The notes: a model not told the origin generated them from the letters alone. Shown: positions 9,062 through 18,880, counted from the stretch's first letter. The stretch is 64,000 nucleotides of DNA from Flagellimonas alvinocaridis (GCF_004916895.1 NZ_SNTZ01000002.1:124001-188000); one strand, 5' to 3'. Numbers and translations: made by a program.

Positions 9062-11047
9062 ATGAAAAACAGGATGATGGCAGTTTTAGCCCTAACGGCT
9101 ACAACCATGGCCTTTGCACAGGGGAAACAACAGCTCCAAGACGATTTTTATACCTACGTGAACCACCAATGGTTGGACAGCACGGAAATTCCAGCAGCCT
9201 ATGGCTCTTGGGGGAGTTTCCATGAGGTCTATTTTAAAAACCAGGACCGCATAAAGGGAATTTTTAAAGAGCTTACAGAGAGCAATACGTCCTATGAAAA
9301 GGGTTCAACCGAGCAAATGGTGACCGATTTCTATGCCAGTTGTATGGATACGGTACGATTGGAGAATCTGGGACTGAAGCCTTTAAAGGCATATTTGGAT
9401 GAAGTGGACCAGATTAACACCAAAGAGGATTACTTGACACTGACCGCAAAATTATATGCCAAAGGCATTCAGGCACCCATTAGCACTTATACCGTTCTGG
9501 ATGCCAAGAACAGTTCCATGTACGCCCTTTATCTGAGTCAGTCTGGCTTGAGTCTGGGCAATAGGGCCTACTACTTGGAAGACAATCAACAGTATCAAGA
9601 GTTCCGGGACAAATACCTTGAATTGATGACGGATATCTTCAAAATGCTGCAATTACACCAAGGCAAGGAGCGGGAAGCGGCCCAAAAAATCTTCGAAATG
9701 GAAACCCGGATGGCCCAAATCCATAGAAGTCCGGTCCAACTTCGGGATTCGGAAAGAAACTACAACAAGAGGACCATGGCCGAGCTCAACCAACTCACAT
9801 TCAATGTAGATTGGCCCAAGTATTTTAAGGATTTGGGGTTGAAGAAGGAAGTGGATTATGTTATCGTGAACCAACCCGAGTTTTTGGCCATGTTTGACCG
9901 GATGTTGGATGATTTCTCCATTGCGGATTGGAAGACCTATATGCAATGGAAGGTGATTCGGGGAACAACCCCCATGTTGAACAATGCCATCCGAAGTCGA
10001 AGCTTTGCTTTTTACCAGACCACATTGAATGGGGTGGAAGAGGAATTTCCGCGTTGGCAGATTGCGCAGAATTCTACGGACATAAATTTAGGGCAACCCT
10101 TGGGAAAGCTCTTTGTGGAAAAATACTTTCCCAAGCGGAACAAGGACAAAATGATCGGACTCATCGATAATTTGAAGCAAGCATTCCATCAACGGATAAA
10201 CCGATATACGTGGATGACCGAAGAGACCAAGATCCAAGCTCGCCATAAACTGGATAAAATGGGGGTGAAAATAGGATATCCCGATGAATGGTTGGATTAT
10301 ACTGCAGTGGACATCAAGGCCGATGATTACTTCGGAAATGTGATTCGGTTAAGGGAGCATGACTATTTGCGGCAATTGAACCGTTTGGGGGATGAGGTTG
10401 ACCCCAATGCATGGGGCATGACCCCGCCCACGGTCAATGCATATTTTTCTGCCTATCGGAATGAAATTGTCTTTCCCGCAGGGATTCTTAATCCACCTTT
10501 TTTTGATTATGATGCAGATGATGCAACCAATTATGGTTCTGCAGGGGTAATCATTGGCCATGAGATCACCCATGGATTTGATGATAACGGTAGCCTATAC
10601 GATGCCGATGGAAACCTGAAATCCTGGTGGACCCCGGAGGATAGGGAACGGTTTGAGGCGAGGGCCAAGAAGATAGAAGAGCAATACGATGCCTATGTGG
10701 TGTTGGATTCCATCCATGTGAATGGCAAGCTTACCCTGGGAGAAAATATTGGCGACTTGGGCGGCTTGGCCATTGCCTTTGAAGCCATGAAAATCAATCA
10801 GGCCGAAAAAGGTGCCCAAGTCATCAATGGACTAACGGATGAGCAGCGATTTTTTCTCGCCTATGCCAAAATGTGGCGAGGTAAATATAGGGACAAGGCC
10901 TTGGAGAACCTGGTAAAGACAGATACGCATTCCCCTAGTTTTTACCGGGCCAACGGTGCACTCTCCAATTTCGAGGAATTCATCAAAGCTTTTGATATCC
11001 CCAAGGGCAGCAAAATGCGGCGTGAGGAAATCATAACTATTTGGTAG
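9062..11047 (+). CDS. M13-family (neprilysin/PepO-like) zinc metallopeptidase
   Basis: 661 aa from the ATG at 9062. The frame is open further upstream, but 9062 begins a clear signal peptide (MKNRMMAVLALTATTMAFAQ). The N-terminal PF05649-type domain starts at DDFYTYVNHQWLDSTEIP. The catalytic PF01431 domain holds the zinc motif HEITH (H500, E501, H504) and the third ligand E561 with D565 in GENIGDLGG. The substrate-backbone motif is VNAYFSAYRNEI, with F where many members have a second Y, and the protein ends with the family's C-terminal ..REEIITIW. Periplasmic or cell-surface peptide hydrolysis is expected. It is the last gene of the run that starts with DUF5916 and is followed by a strong hairpin terminator. 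Confidence 0.93.
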   Translation: MKNRMMAVLALTATTMAFAQGKQQLQDDFYTYVNHQWLDSTEIPAAYGSWGSFHEVYFKNQDRIKGIFKELTESNTSYEKGSTEQMVTDFYASCMDTVRLENLGLKPLKAYLDEVDQINTKEDYLTLTAKLYAKGIQAPISTYTVLDAKNSSMYALYLSQSGLSLGNRAYYLEDNQQYQEFRDKYLELMTDIFKMLQLHQGKEREAAQKIFEMETRMAQIHRSPVQLRDSERNYNKRTMAELNQLTFNVDWPKYFKDLGLKKEVDYVIVNQPEFLAMFDRMLDDFSIADWKTYMQWKVIRGTTPMLNNAIRSRSFAFYQTTLNGVEEEFPRWQIAQNSTDINLGQPLGKLFVEKYFPKRNKDKMIGLIDNLKQAFHQRINRYTWMTEETKIQARHKLDKMGVKIGYPDEWLDYTAVDIKADDYFGNVIRLREHDYLRQLNRLGDEVDPNAWGMTPPTVNAYFSAYRNEIVFPAGILNPPFFDYDADDATNYGSAGVIIGHEITHGFDDNGSLYDADGNLKSWWTPEDRERFEARAKKIEEQYDAYVVLDSIHVNGKLTLGENIGDLGGLAIAFEAMKINQAEKGAQVINGLTDEQRFFLAYAKMWRGKYRDKALENLVKTDTHSPSFYRANGALSNFEEFIKAFDIPKGSKMRREEIITIW

Positions 11048-11066
11048 GGTTGTTATTTATGTTCGT

Positions 11067-11102
11067 GGAAAGGACCCAGCCATTTTGGCTTGGGTCCTTT
11101 CC
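11067..11102. terminator. Bidirectional intrinsic terminator
   Basis: GGAAAGGACCCA (11067-11078) pairs perfectly with TGGGTCCTTTCC (11091-11102); the inner GCC/GGC can extend the stem. It lies between the converging M13 peptidase (stop 11047) and AraC gene, and its right arm reaches into the AraC stop codon at 11102-11104, so it can serve both transcripts. Confidence 0.8.
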
Positions 11103-11947
11103 TATGGAAATTGGGTCCTGTATTGGGTGGGGGTACACCCTTTCAGTTCCTTGAATTTTCTATTGAAATTGGCCAAGTTGCCAAAACCACACTGCTCAGA
11201 AACCAAGGAAATGGGAAGTTCGGGCTGGCTGATGATACGTTTGCTGGCATTCTCTATCCGTATTTCAATCAAAAACTGAAAGAAAGTCTTGTTGGTACGC
11301 TTTTTAAAATACTTGCAAAAGGCATTCTTGCTCATGTGAGCCTTTTCCGAAATGTCTTGGAGGGTGATGTGCTCGTGATAGTGCTCCATGACGTGATCGA
11401 ATACCTTGTTCATGCGTTTTCCCTCATCGTCCGAAAAAGCCTTGTTGTACACAAATGACGAAAGAGGTTGGGTATGGGACTTCGTTATCTGACTAATGAT
11501 CATAAGTAGGGAAGCAATCCGTTCCATTTTGTTCTGTTGCCGTAGCTGCTTAAAAAGAGCGATGATGTTTTCCTTTGGGGTGACCACTTTCATTCCATAT
11601 ACCGATTGTTGAAAGAAAAGGTTACTGGCGGCAAGGTCCGGGAGGTCAAAAAAATCCTTTCCAAAGGAACCTCGGTTGAAAAACAGCGTGCGCATGACGG
11701 ATTTATTCGTGGTATGGGTATCACTTCGAAAAACATGGGGTACATAACTTCCTATGACCAAAATGTCGTTGGTCTTATATTCATTGATGGAATCCCCAAC
11801 AATGAGAGTGCCTTCTCCCTTTTCAATATAGCTTATCTGGATTTCGGCATGTTGATGCAGTTGATCATAGAACACCTTTTCCCGGTCCTCTTGGTACACC
11901 AAGGCTTCATCTTTGGGTTTGGGTATTTTAAAAGGAAGTACTTTCAT
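11102..11947 (-). CDS. AraC-family transcriptional regulator (likely hydroxyproline-operon regulator)
   Basis: 281 aa. An N-terminal cupin-like sensing domain (about residues 20-110) has HAEIQISYIEKGEGTLIVG and NDILVIGSYVPHVFRS. The C-terminal double helix-turn-helix AraC/XylS domain (about 180-281) has ITLQDISEKAHMSKNAFCKY and ISLVSEQCGFGNLANFNRKF, ending in GCTPTQYR. The gene is divergent from, and 131 bases from, the operon for trans-4-hydroxyproline breakdown, which makes it the probable local regulator; the inducer is inferred only from that position. Its stop codon overlaps a bidirectional terminator shared with the M13 peptidase gene. Confidence 0.9.
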   Translation of the reverse strand: MKVLPFKIPKPKDEALVYQEDREKVFYDQLHQHAEIQISYIEKGEGTLIVGDSINEYKTNDILVIGSYVPHVFRSDTHTTNKSVMRTLFFNRGSFGKDFFDLPDLAASNLFFQQSVYGMKVVTPKENIIALFKQLRQQNKMERIASLLMIISQITKSHTQPLSSFVYNKAFSDDEGKRMNKVFDHVMEHYHEHITLQDISEKAHMSKNAFCKYFKKRTNKTFFQFLIEIRIENASKRIISQPELPISLVSEQCGFGNLANFNRKFKELKGCTPTQYRTQFP

Positions 11948-12052
11948 AAGAATGATACAAAAATCATCATAAAATACATATAAAATATTTTATAGGATAA
12001 TATAGTATTGGAATTGGATAATTTTCAGACCGAGGATTGGGCCTGTCTCTTC

Positions 12053-12060
12053 TAAATTTG
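12053..12060 (+). promoter_or_regulatory. Possible -7 box of the hydroxyproline operon
   Basis: TAAATTTG fits the flavobacterial -7 consensus TAnnTTTG and lies 18 bases before the dapA-family start at 12079. No TTG is found at the usual 17-23 base distance upstream (the nearest is 13 away), which would suit an activator-dependent promoter under the divergent AraC regulator. Confidence 0.35.
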
Positions 12061-12078
12061 TGATTAAAAAATATCGTC

Positions 12079-13002
12079 ATGCTACAATGGAAAGGCGTAA
12101 TGCCGGCAGTCACCACAAAGTTCACCGCCAATGACCAATTGGATCTTGACATGTTCGAAAAGAACATCAAGGCACAGATGGAGGCAGGTGTCCATGGAAT
12201 TATCCTGGGAGGTACCTTAGGGGAAGCCAGTACCCTTGAACCAGATGAGAAAGAAATCCTGATCAAAGCCTCCTTGGCCATAGCGGATGGAAAAATACCT
12301 GTGGTCATGAACGTGGCGGAGCAAAGCACCAAGGATGCCATTGCCATGGCGCAACAAGCAGAAAAAGCCGGTGCAGACGGACTCATGGTATTGCCCCCCA
12401 TGCGGTACAGGGCCACCGATTTTGAAACGGTGACCTATTTTAAGGCCATTGCCAACAACACTTCGCTGCCTATAATGCTCTACAACAACCCTGTGGATTA
12501 TAAAATTGAGGTAACTTTGGATATGTTGGAAGATTTGCTGGAATGCAGCAATATCCAAGCGATAAAGGAATCAACAAGGGATATTACCAATATCATCCGA
12601 TTGCAGAACCGTTTTGGGGACCGCGTAAAAGTGTTCACGGGTGTAGATACTTTGGGGCTGGAAAGTCTGGCCATAGGGGCCGATGGCTGGGTGGCCGGTC
12701 TGGTCTGTGCCTTTCCAGCCGAAACGGTGGCGATTTATGAATTGGTAAAGGCGGGAAGAATCAACGAGGCCCTTGAAATTTATAGATGGTTCATGCCCTT
12801 GTTGGAACTGGACATCAGCCCACAATTGGTGCAGAACATTAAATTGGCCGAAGTGGCCACGGGCATAGGTACGGAAAATGTGAGGCTACCCAGACTGCCT
12901 TTGCAGGGTGGGGAAAGGCAGCGGGTGTTGAAGATCATTGAAACAGGCCTAAAGAATAGACCGGTATTACCCGATTATAAAAATCTCCGCAGCAACGCAT
13001 AA
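12079..13002 (+). CDS. DapA-family lyase, probable pyrroline-4-hydroxy-2-carboxylate deaminase
   Basis: 307 aa TIM-barrel of the dihydrodipicolinate synthase/N-acetylneuraminate lyase family. The Schiff-base lysine is K163 in IQAIKEST, the catalytic tyrosine is Y135 in IMLYNNP, and the pyruvate-carboxylate-binding region is GGTLGEASTLEPDE. Family members use other substrates than the DapA pair. Because it is encoded with a 4-hydroxyproline epimerase and a 2-oxoglutarate-semialdehyde-type dehydrogenase, the likely reaction is deamination/dehydration of delta1-pyrroline-4-hydroxy-2-carboxylate to 2-oxoglutarate semialdehyde. The last base of its TAA is the first base of the next gene's ATG (TAATG), so translation is coupled. 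Lysine-biosynthetic DapA is a less likely alternative given this neighbourhood. Confidence 0.85.
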   Translation: MLQWKGVMPAVTTKFTANDQLDLDMFEKNIKAQMEAGVHGIILGGTLGEASTLEPDEKEILIKASLAIADGKIPVVMNVAEQSTKDAIAMAQQAEKAGADGLMVLPPMRYRATDFETVTYFKAIANNTSLPIMLYNNPVDYKIEVTLDMLEDLLECSNIQAIKESTRDITNIIRLQNRFGDRVKVFTGVDTLGLESLAIGADGWVAGLVCAFPAETVAIYELVKAGRINEALEIYRWFMPLLELDISPQLVQNIKLAEVATGIGTENVRLPRLPLQGGERQRVLKIIETGLKNRPVLPDYKNLRSNA

Positions 13003-14522
13003 TGATTACAGGCAAAAACTACATTGGAAACAACTTGAGTGGGAAAGGGGATGTGAAATTCACGACCTTGAACCCAAAATTGAACACGGAGAACCCTTCA
13101 ACTTTTGTGGAAGCCACCACTGAAGAAGTGGATATGGCCGCTGAATTGGCATGGGATGCTTTCAAGACGTACAGGAAGATTCCAGGAAAGCAACGGGCGA
13201 CATTCTTAAATGCCATTGCGGATCTTATTTTGGAGTTGGACGAGGAATTGGTGGAAAGATATATTTCCGAAACCGGACTTCCCGAAGGAAGGGCCAAGGG
13301 CGAGCGCGGACGCACCGTTTTTCAATTAAGGTCTTTTGCAGAGCTGGTTGCCCAGGACGATTGGCGGGAAAATACATTTGATGCGGCCGAACCGAACCGA
13401 AAGCCCATTCCCAAAGTCGATTTAAGAAAAGCCTTGATTCCCATGGGACCTGTGGCTGTATTTGGGGCGAGCAATTTTCCTATGGCCTATTCCACGGCAG
13501 GAGGGGATACGGCAAGTGCCTTGGCGGCAGGGTGCCCTGTAATCGTAAAGTCGCATCCCATGCATGCAGGTACCTCGGAATTGGTAGCTTCGGCCATTGT
13601 CAAGGCGGCCCAAGAGACTGGAATGCCCAATGGGGTATTTTCTTGTGTCAACGGCGGTGTGGACGTAGGTGTGGACTTGGTCAAACATCCCAAGGTAAAG
13701 GCGGTAGGGTTTACCGGAAGTATCACGGGCGGTCGAGCACTGTTCGATTTGGCCTCGCAACGGGAGGAACCTATTCCCGTTTTCGCGGAAATGGGGAGTA
13801 TCAACCCCGTGGTCATCACCCCCAAGGCCATTTCCCGAAGGGCCGATGAAATTGCCCAAACCTATGCGGATTCCATTACATTGGGAACAGGACAGTTTTG
13901 TACCAATCCGGGATTATTGCTGACCATCAAGGACGCCAATACACAAAACTTTGTTGAAACATTGGCTGAAAAGACCGTGGCCATTTCACCACAGTGCATG
14001 TTGCACCCCAATATAAAAAGGGGGTACGAGAAAAATGGCGAGGAGGTGACATCGCAAAAAGGTGTGGAAAGTATGGCCAAAAGAAGTGAAGATGTGAAGG
14101 TCAATGATGCCCCAGCAGAAGTTGCCACAGTTTCAGGGACCGATTTTTTGAACAACCCCAAAATGCATAAAGAGGTTTTTGGACCTTTTTCATTGGTGGT
14201 ACAGTGCAAGGATGAGGAAGAACTCCTTCAGGTCATTGAAAATTTGGAAGGCCAGTTGACCGGAACCTTGATTGCTGAAAAAGATGATAATTTAGATTTG
14301 GAAACCTTGGTCGATGTACTCCAAAACAGGGTAGGGCGTATCATTTACAATGGTGTTCCCACCGGGGTCGAGGTGTGTGCCTCCATGCAGCACGGCGGAC
14401 CCTATCCGGCATCCACGGATTCAAGGTTCACTGCGGTGGGCATCCATTCCATCAAAAGATGGGCAAGGCCGATCAGTTACCAATCCTTTCCCGAAGAATT
14501 GTTGCCCAATTACTTGAGGTAA
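13002..14522 (+). CDS. Aldehyde dehydrogenase, probable 2,5-dioxovalerate (2-oxoglutarate semialdehyde) dehydrogenase
   Basis: 506 aa, normal length for NADP-dependent 2-oxoglutarate-semialdehyde dehydrogenases. The Rossmann and catalytic motifs are visible: PVAVFGASNFPMAYSTAG (nucleotide-binding region), GFTGSITGGRALFDLA, the general-base glutamate in VFAEMGSINPV, and the nucleophilic cysteine in LGTGQFCTNPG. It would oxidise 2-oxoglutarate semialdehyde to 2-oxoglutarate, the last step of trans-4-hydroxyproline breakdown, feeding the TCA cycle. The start codon overlaps the preceding stop by one base; the epimerase gene follows after 44 bases. Confidence 0.9.
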   Translation: MITGKNYIGNNLSGKGDVKFTTLNPKLNTENPSTFVEATTEEVDMAAELAWDAFKTYRKIPGKQRATFLNAIADLILELDEELVERYISETGLPEGRAKGERGRTVFQLRSFAELVAQDDWRENTFDAAEPNRKPIPKVDLRKALIPMGPVAVFGASNFPMAYSTAGGDTASALAAGCPVIVKSHPMHAGTSELVASAIVKAAQETGMPNGVFSCVNGGVDVGVDLVKHPKVKAVGFTGSITGGRALFDLASQREEPIPVFAEMGSINPVVITPKAISRRADEIAQTYADSITLGTGQFCTNPGLLLTIKDANTQNFVETLAEKTVAISPQCMLHPNIKRGYEKNGEEVTSQKGVESMAKRSEDVKVNDAPAEVATVSGTDFLNNPKMHKEVFGPFSLVVQCKDEEELLQVIENLEGQLTGTLIAEKDDNLDLETLVDVLQNRVGRIIYNGVPTGVEVCASMQHGGPYPASTDSRFTAVGIHSIKRWARPISYQSFPEELLPNYLR

Positions 14523-14566
14523 GGTTGTATTTTTAAACACGATATAATTTAGTTGAAGCGCTAGCC

Positions 14567-15574
14567 GTGGCAAGAAAGACGTTTTTTTGTGTGGATGCCC
14601 ACACCTGTGGAAACCCTGTACGTTTGGTGGCAGGGGGAGGTCCTATCCTTTTGGGGCAGAATATGAGTGAAAAACGACAGCATTTCCTCAAGGAATTTGA
14701 CTGGATTCGCAAAGGACTCATGTTTGAGCCAAGGGGTCACGATATGATGAGTGGCAGTATCCTCTTTCCGCCGCATGAGCCTGAAAATGACATTGCAATT
14801 CTTTTTATTGAAACTTCAGGCTGTCTGCCCATGTGCGGTCATGGAACCATTGGAACCATCACTATTGCTTTGGAGGAAGGATTGATTCAACCCAAAACCC
14901 CAGGAAAAATTAGAATGGAGGCCCCTGCGGGTTTAGTCGAAATCGAATACCAACAGACAGGCAAGAAAGTGGATTGGGTAAAATTGGTGAATGTAAAATC
15001 CTATTTGGCGGCCGAAAATCTTACGGTGGAATGCCCCGAGTTGGGAGAAATTACTTTTGATGTGGCCTATGGCGGGAACTATTATGCCATTGTTGATCCG
15101 CAGGATAACTTTAGCGGGGTGCATGATTTTACGGCATCCAAGATCATTCAATATTCCAAGGTGGTCCGGGAACGGATCAATGCAAAATATCCCGATAGGT
15201 TCATCCATCCTGAAAACACCACCATCAGGGATGTCAGCCACATGATGTGGACAGGAAATCCTTTGGATCCAACCTCCTCAGGGAGAAATGCCGTGTTTTA
15301 TGGGGACAAGGCCATTGATCGTTCGCCCTGTGGCACGGGAACATCGGCCCGTTTGGCGCAGTTGCATGCCAAGGGCAAGTTGAAGGTAGGGGAGGATTTT
15401 ATCCATGAAAGTTTTATCGGGAGTAAGTTTATTGGAAGGGTTGAAAAAGAAACCACCTTGGCCAATACGCATGCCATTGTTCCCAGCATCCAGGGTTGGG
15501 CCCAAATAACTGGGTATAATACCATCATCATAGATGATGACGACCCTTATGCCCATGGATTTCAGGTTTTGTAG
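14567..15574 (+). CDS. 4-hydroxyproline 2-epimerase (proline racemase family)
   Basis: 335 aa beginning with GTG at 14567. The N-terminus fits the family (FFCVDAHTCGNPVRLVAGG). The two-base catalytic cysteines are both present: C90 in LPMCGHGTIG and C255 in SPCGTGTSARLAQL. With two cysteines it should be an epimerase/racemase rather than the dehydratase subtype, in which the first is replaced by Ser or Thr. The expected reaction is trans-4-hydroxy-L-proline to cis-4-hydroxy-D-proline in the cytoplasm. It is the last gene of the operon. The FAD-dependent D-hydroxyproline dehydrogenase needed for the next step is not in this window. Confidence 0.9.
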   Translation: MARKTFFCVDAHTCGNPVRLVAGGGPILLGQNMSEKRQHFLKEFDWIRKGLMFEPRGHDMMSGSILFPPHEPENDIAILFIETSGCLPMCGHGTIGTITIALEEGLIQPKTPGKIRMEAPAGLVEIEYQQTGKKVDWVKLVNVKSYLAAENLTVECPELGEITFDVAYGGNYYAIVDPQDNFSGVHDFTASKIIQYSKVVRERINAKYPDRFIHPENTTIRDVSHMMWTGNPLDPTSSGRNAVFYGDKAIDRSPCGTGTSARLAQLHAKGKLKVGEDFIHESFIGSKFIGRVEKETTLANTHAIVPSIQGWAQITGYNTIIIDDDDPYAHGFQVL

Positions 15575-15589
15575 GGCCTGTTGCGTTGA

Positions 15590-18500
15590 TTAAGATTTTA
15601 TTTTCTTGTCCAATAGTATCTGAAGCTCGCTTTTTTTCAATTGACTGTTGAAGTTTCTGACCTCTACGTTCATAAAGGTTTTGAATTTGTCATCAACGTC
15701 TTTGAGCCTTTTGTTGAAAATGGAGTAGACCTCCCCTTGTTGGTCAGTGGGTCTAAAGTCCACACCGTTTCCGGTGATATCGCTGGCAAGGGCACTTAAA
15801 CGACCGTATAGTTTCATGGGTGACCGAAATGCGTCTTCCCGGGCACCGGTCAAATGGATGTCGTACAGGGAGCCTGCAATGACTTCGGCCATGGACCGGA
15901 GTTGTTCCGCCTTTTTAATGTCATTTTTATTTCGCAACTGTGGAATGATCTCATTCAGTTCGGCCCGAATGGATTCAATATCATTGATCATAGTCACCGC
16001 CACGTTTATGGCATCCCTGAGCTCTAGGGAAAAGGCTACTTGTTTTTGGATATCTTCCAAGGTTCCTTCAGTGGAAGGATCTTTCATCACTTCCACTTCC
16101 CGGACATATGCTGTTTCCCCAACAATCAATTTTACTTTATAAGTATCGGGAACTACTCTGGGGCCGTATTGTCCCCGCATCAAATCCAAGTCCCAAGTGA
16201 CCAAGGGGCGCCAACCTTCACCGTTCAGTTGTACCCAAGGTCGACCAGGAGGAGTGGATTGTAATTTGGGTTTGTAAGTGGGTTCGTATCTAAGGTCCCA
16301 CATCACCCGGTGTATACCCGCATCATTTTTTCCTTGTAGCGTACGCACAATCTCATCATTGGAGGTGAGAATCTGGATTTTCACTTTTTGGTCGGTACTG
16401 TCCTTTAGGAAGTAGTTGATGTCGGCCCCATAGGCTGGATTGGTCCCAGCACTGAGACTGGGGCCATCGGTCTTTATGCTCTGTTTTTCCTGAAACCGAT
16501 AGGAGGGACGTATGCTGAACAGATGGGCATCCTTGTCTTGGGCATCCATATCGTATTCGCGTAAGGGCGAAATATTGTCCAGAATGTAATACCCTCGGCC
16601 GTAGGTTCCCACGACCAAATCATCAAACCGCTCCTGGATTTCCAACCAATATACCGGTGCTGGGGGGAGATTGTTTCGCAGGCGCATCCAACTTTGCCCA
16701 TCATTGGTACTCACGTAGATGCCATTGTCCACACCCAAATAGAGCATGCCTTCCCTTTTGGGGTCTTCCTTGATCACATGGGCAAAGCTATGGACGGATT
16801 TAGGCACTGAGCCACTGATCAATTTCCAGCTTTGGCCATAATCGGAAGTTTTGTACACATACGGATTAAAATCACCCATTTGGTGAAGGTCCACAGTTAT
16901 ATATACCGTACCTTTTTTAAATCGAGAAACCTCAATATTGGCAATGGTGCCCCATTTGGGGAGGTTGGGAATGTTTTGGGTCACATTGGTCCAAGTTTCC
17001 CCGCCGTTTTGGGTCAAATGTACCTGTCCGTCATTGCTGCCGGTCCAGATGTGTCCCGGTTCCAATTTGGATTCCGCAATACTGAAGAGCGTAGCGCCAT
17101 CAAAAGTCATTAGGTTATCAATGGCCACCCCGCCTGAATTTTGCTGGTGTGTTTTGTCGTTCAAGGTCAAATCGGGACTAATGACCTGCCAGCTTTGTCC
17201 GTCATCATCAGTTTTATGCACAAATTGGCTTCCTACATAAACCCGATGTGGGGTATGTGGCGAAAAAGCCAAAGGAAAGTTCCAATGCCATCGGTATTTT
17301 AATTTGCCGGGTTCCCATCCATATCCGGCTTCGGGCCAAACACGCACATCACGTGCATGGCCGGTTCGGGCATTATACCGTTGAAGTCCGCCATCATAGC
17401 AACCGGACCAAACAATATCATTGTCAAAAGGGTCGGGTTGGGCAAATCCACTTTCACAACCTCCCACACCTTTCCAAAGACCAAGGGGAATATAACCTTG
17501 AAGACTATTGCTGGGCCCTTTGTACGAATACCCATCTTGTCGATTGCCATAAACATTGTACGGGATATTATCGTCTACGGCCGCATGGTACATTTGGGCA
17601 ATGGGCAACACTATACGTTGAAAACTTTTTCCGTGGTTAAGAGTAATACTCGCTCCACCGTCATGGGCGACCATCATACGGTCTGCATTGGTGGGGTCCA
17701 GCCAAATATCGTGATTGTCGCCACCTGCAGCGTACCCTCCAGTGATGTTTTTACCGGCATCCATAGAGGTGCTGAACTTTACACTGGCAAAATAGATTTC
17801 GTCCGGGTCTGCAGGTGAAACGGCCATACGGGTGTAGTACGGTGCCCTTTCGGCAATATCATGGTTTTGGGTTTGAAGGGTCCATGTGTTCCCAAAATCC
17901 TCTGAACGGTAGAGGGCGGGACTGTCAATTTCGAAAAGAGCGTAGACCACATCGGGTTGTGAAGGGGCAATGGCCACGGCCGTTTTTCCAACGGGCTGGT
18001 TTTTTCCTCCGGGCAAACCGTATTTGGATAGCGCTTCCCAAGACTTGCCGCCATTGGTGGTGCGGTACACACCTCCGCCTGGACCACCACTGTTCAGTCC
18101 CCACGTATTGATGTGAATAGACCACATACCTACTAGAAGTCGGTCTGGATTTTTTGGATCGATGGCCATTTCAGCTGCTCCCGTATGTTCATCAATGAAC
18201 AAAATCTGTTTCCATGTTTTTCCACCATCAGTGGTTTTGTACACGCCACGTTCCTTTTGGGGGCCGTAGGTATGGCCTAGTGCAGCGACATAGACAATGT
18301 CCGGATTGGTAGGGTGTACAATTACCCGACCGATGCGCCCAGTTTTTTCAAGGCCCATTCTTTTCCAGGTTTTTCCAGCATCATCAGACTTGTAGATGCC
18401 GTCGCCCATGGCGTGTGCAGGACGTATGACAAAAGTCTCGCCCGTTCCTACCCATACGATGTTGGGGTTTGAAGGAGCCAAAGCCACCGACCCAATGGAT

Positions 18501-18757
18501 GAAACCTCTTGGTCATCAAAAATGGGATTCCAGTTAATACCGCCATCCGTGGTTTTCCATAATCCGCCAGAAGCTGCACCAATATAATTAACCATGGGGT
18601 CTCCCGGTACTCCTGCTATGGCAATGGTTCGATTACCTTCTGGACCAATAAAACGGAAGTTGAGGTTCTCAAAAAGTTTGGGGTTCAATTGCGCAAATAA
18701 AGAAACTATATTTAATAGGGAAAAGGATAGCAGGACGAACAAAGTTCTCATAATCAT
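15590..18757 (-). CDS. Secreted VPS10/BNR-repeat beta-propeller protein (sortilin-like)
   Basis: 1055 aa with an N-terminal signal peptide; a second ATG two codons later (18751) is an equally good start. The mature protein carries many BNR/Asp-box turns of the form SxDxGxTW: GLWKTTDGGINWNPIF, GIYKSDDAGKTWKRM, GVYKTTDGGKTWKQIL, VYRTTNGGKSWEAL, ALYRSEDFGNTWTLQ, VHLTQNGGETWTNV. These indicate a seven- to ten-bladed propeller over residues 30-720. A C-terminal region of about 300 residues has FlgD-like strands (IVRTLQGKNDAGIHRVMWDL) and ends with a helical segment. Similar proteins are often annotated as glycosyl hydrolase or sortilin-like, but no hydrolytic residues can be assigned. Substrate or partner unknown. 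It is a single gene, converging on the epimerase gene. Confidence 0.85.
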   Translation of the reverse strand: MIMRTLFVLLSFSLLNIVSLFAQLNPKLFENLNFRFIGPEGNRTIAIAGVPGDPMVNYIGAASGGLWKTTDGGINWNPIFDDQEVSSIGSVALAPSNPNIVWVGTGETFVIRPAHAMGDGIYKSDDAGKTWKRMGLEKTGRIGRVIVHPTNPDIVYVAALGHTYGPQKERGVYKTTDGGKTWKQILFIDEHTGAAEMAIDPKNPDRLLVGMWSIHINTWGLNSGGPGGGVYRTTNGGKSWEALSKYGLPGGKNQPVGKTAVAIAPSQPDVVYALFEIDSPALYRSEDFGNTWTLQTQNHDIAERAPYYTRMAVSPADPDEIYFASVKFSTSMDAGKNITGGYAAGGDNHDIWLDPTNADRMMVAHDGGASITLNHGKSFQRIVLPIAQMYHAAVDDNIPYNVYGNRQDGYSYKGPSNSLQGYIPLGLWKGVGGCESGFAQPDPFDNDIVWSGCYDGGLQRYNARTGHARDVRVWPEAGYGWEPGKLKYRWHWNFPLAFSPHTPHRVYVGSQFVHKTDDDGQSWQVISPDLTLNDKTHQQNSGGVAIDNLMTFDGATLFSIAESKLEPGHIWTGSNDGQVHLTQNGGETWTNVTQNIPNLPKWGTIANIEVSRFKKGTVYITVDLHQMGDFNPYVYKTSDYGQSWKLISGSVPKSVHSFAHVIKEDPKREGMLYLGVDNGIYVSTNDGQSWMRLRNNLPPAPVYWLEIQERFDDLVVGTYGRGYYILDNISPLREYDMDAQDKDAHLFSIRPSYRFQEKQSIKTDGPSLSAGTNPAYGADINYFLKDSTDQKVKIQILTSNDEIVRTLQGKNDAGIHRVMWDLRYEPTYKPKLQSTPPGRPWVQLNGEGWRPLVTWDLDLMRGQYGPRVVPDTYKVKLIVGETAYVREVEVMKDPSTEGTLEDIQKQVAFSLELRDAINVAVTMINDIESIRAELNEIIPQLRNKNDIKKAEQLRSMAEVIAGSLYDIHLTGAREDAFRSPMKLYGRLSALASDITGNGVDFRPTDQQGEVYSIFNKRLKDVDDKFKTFMNVEVRNFNSQLKKSELQILLDKKIKS

Positions 18758-18865
18758 CCGGTTTGATGGTACGGTGAACTAATATAGGTAAAAAAGAAGA
18801 GGTTGTAAGTGGCATGTTTGCCTCAAAAAAATAGGCAGCTCTTGGCAGATTTATTAGTTTAAAAA

Positions 18866-18880
18866 TGCCAAAAAAATGCA
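18866..18880. promoter_or_regulatory. Imperfect TGCAT-N5-ATGCA operator copy upstream of the ROK operon
   Basis: TGCCAAAAAAATGCA differs from the perfect palindrome at 26012-26026 only at the fourth and fifth bases. It lies 41 bases upstream of a better copy at 18907-18921, on roughly the same helix face (about four turns). Confidence 0.4.
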
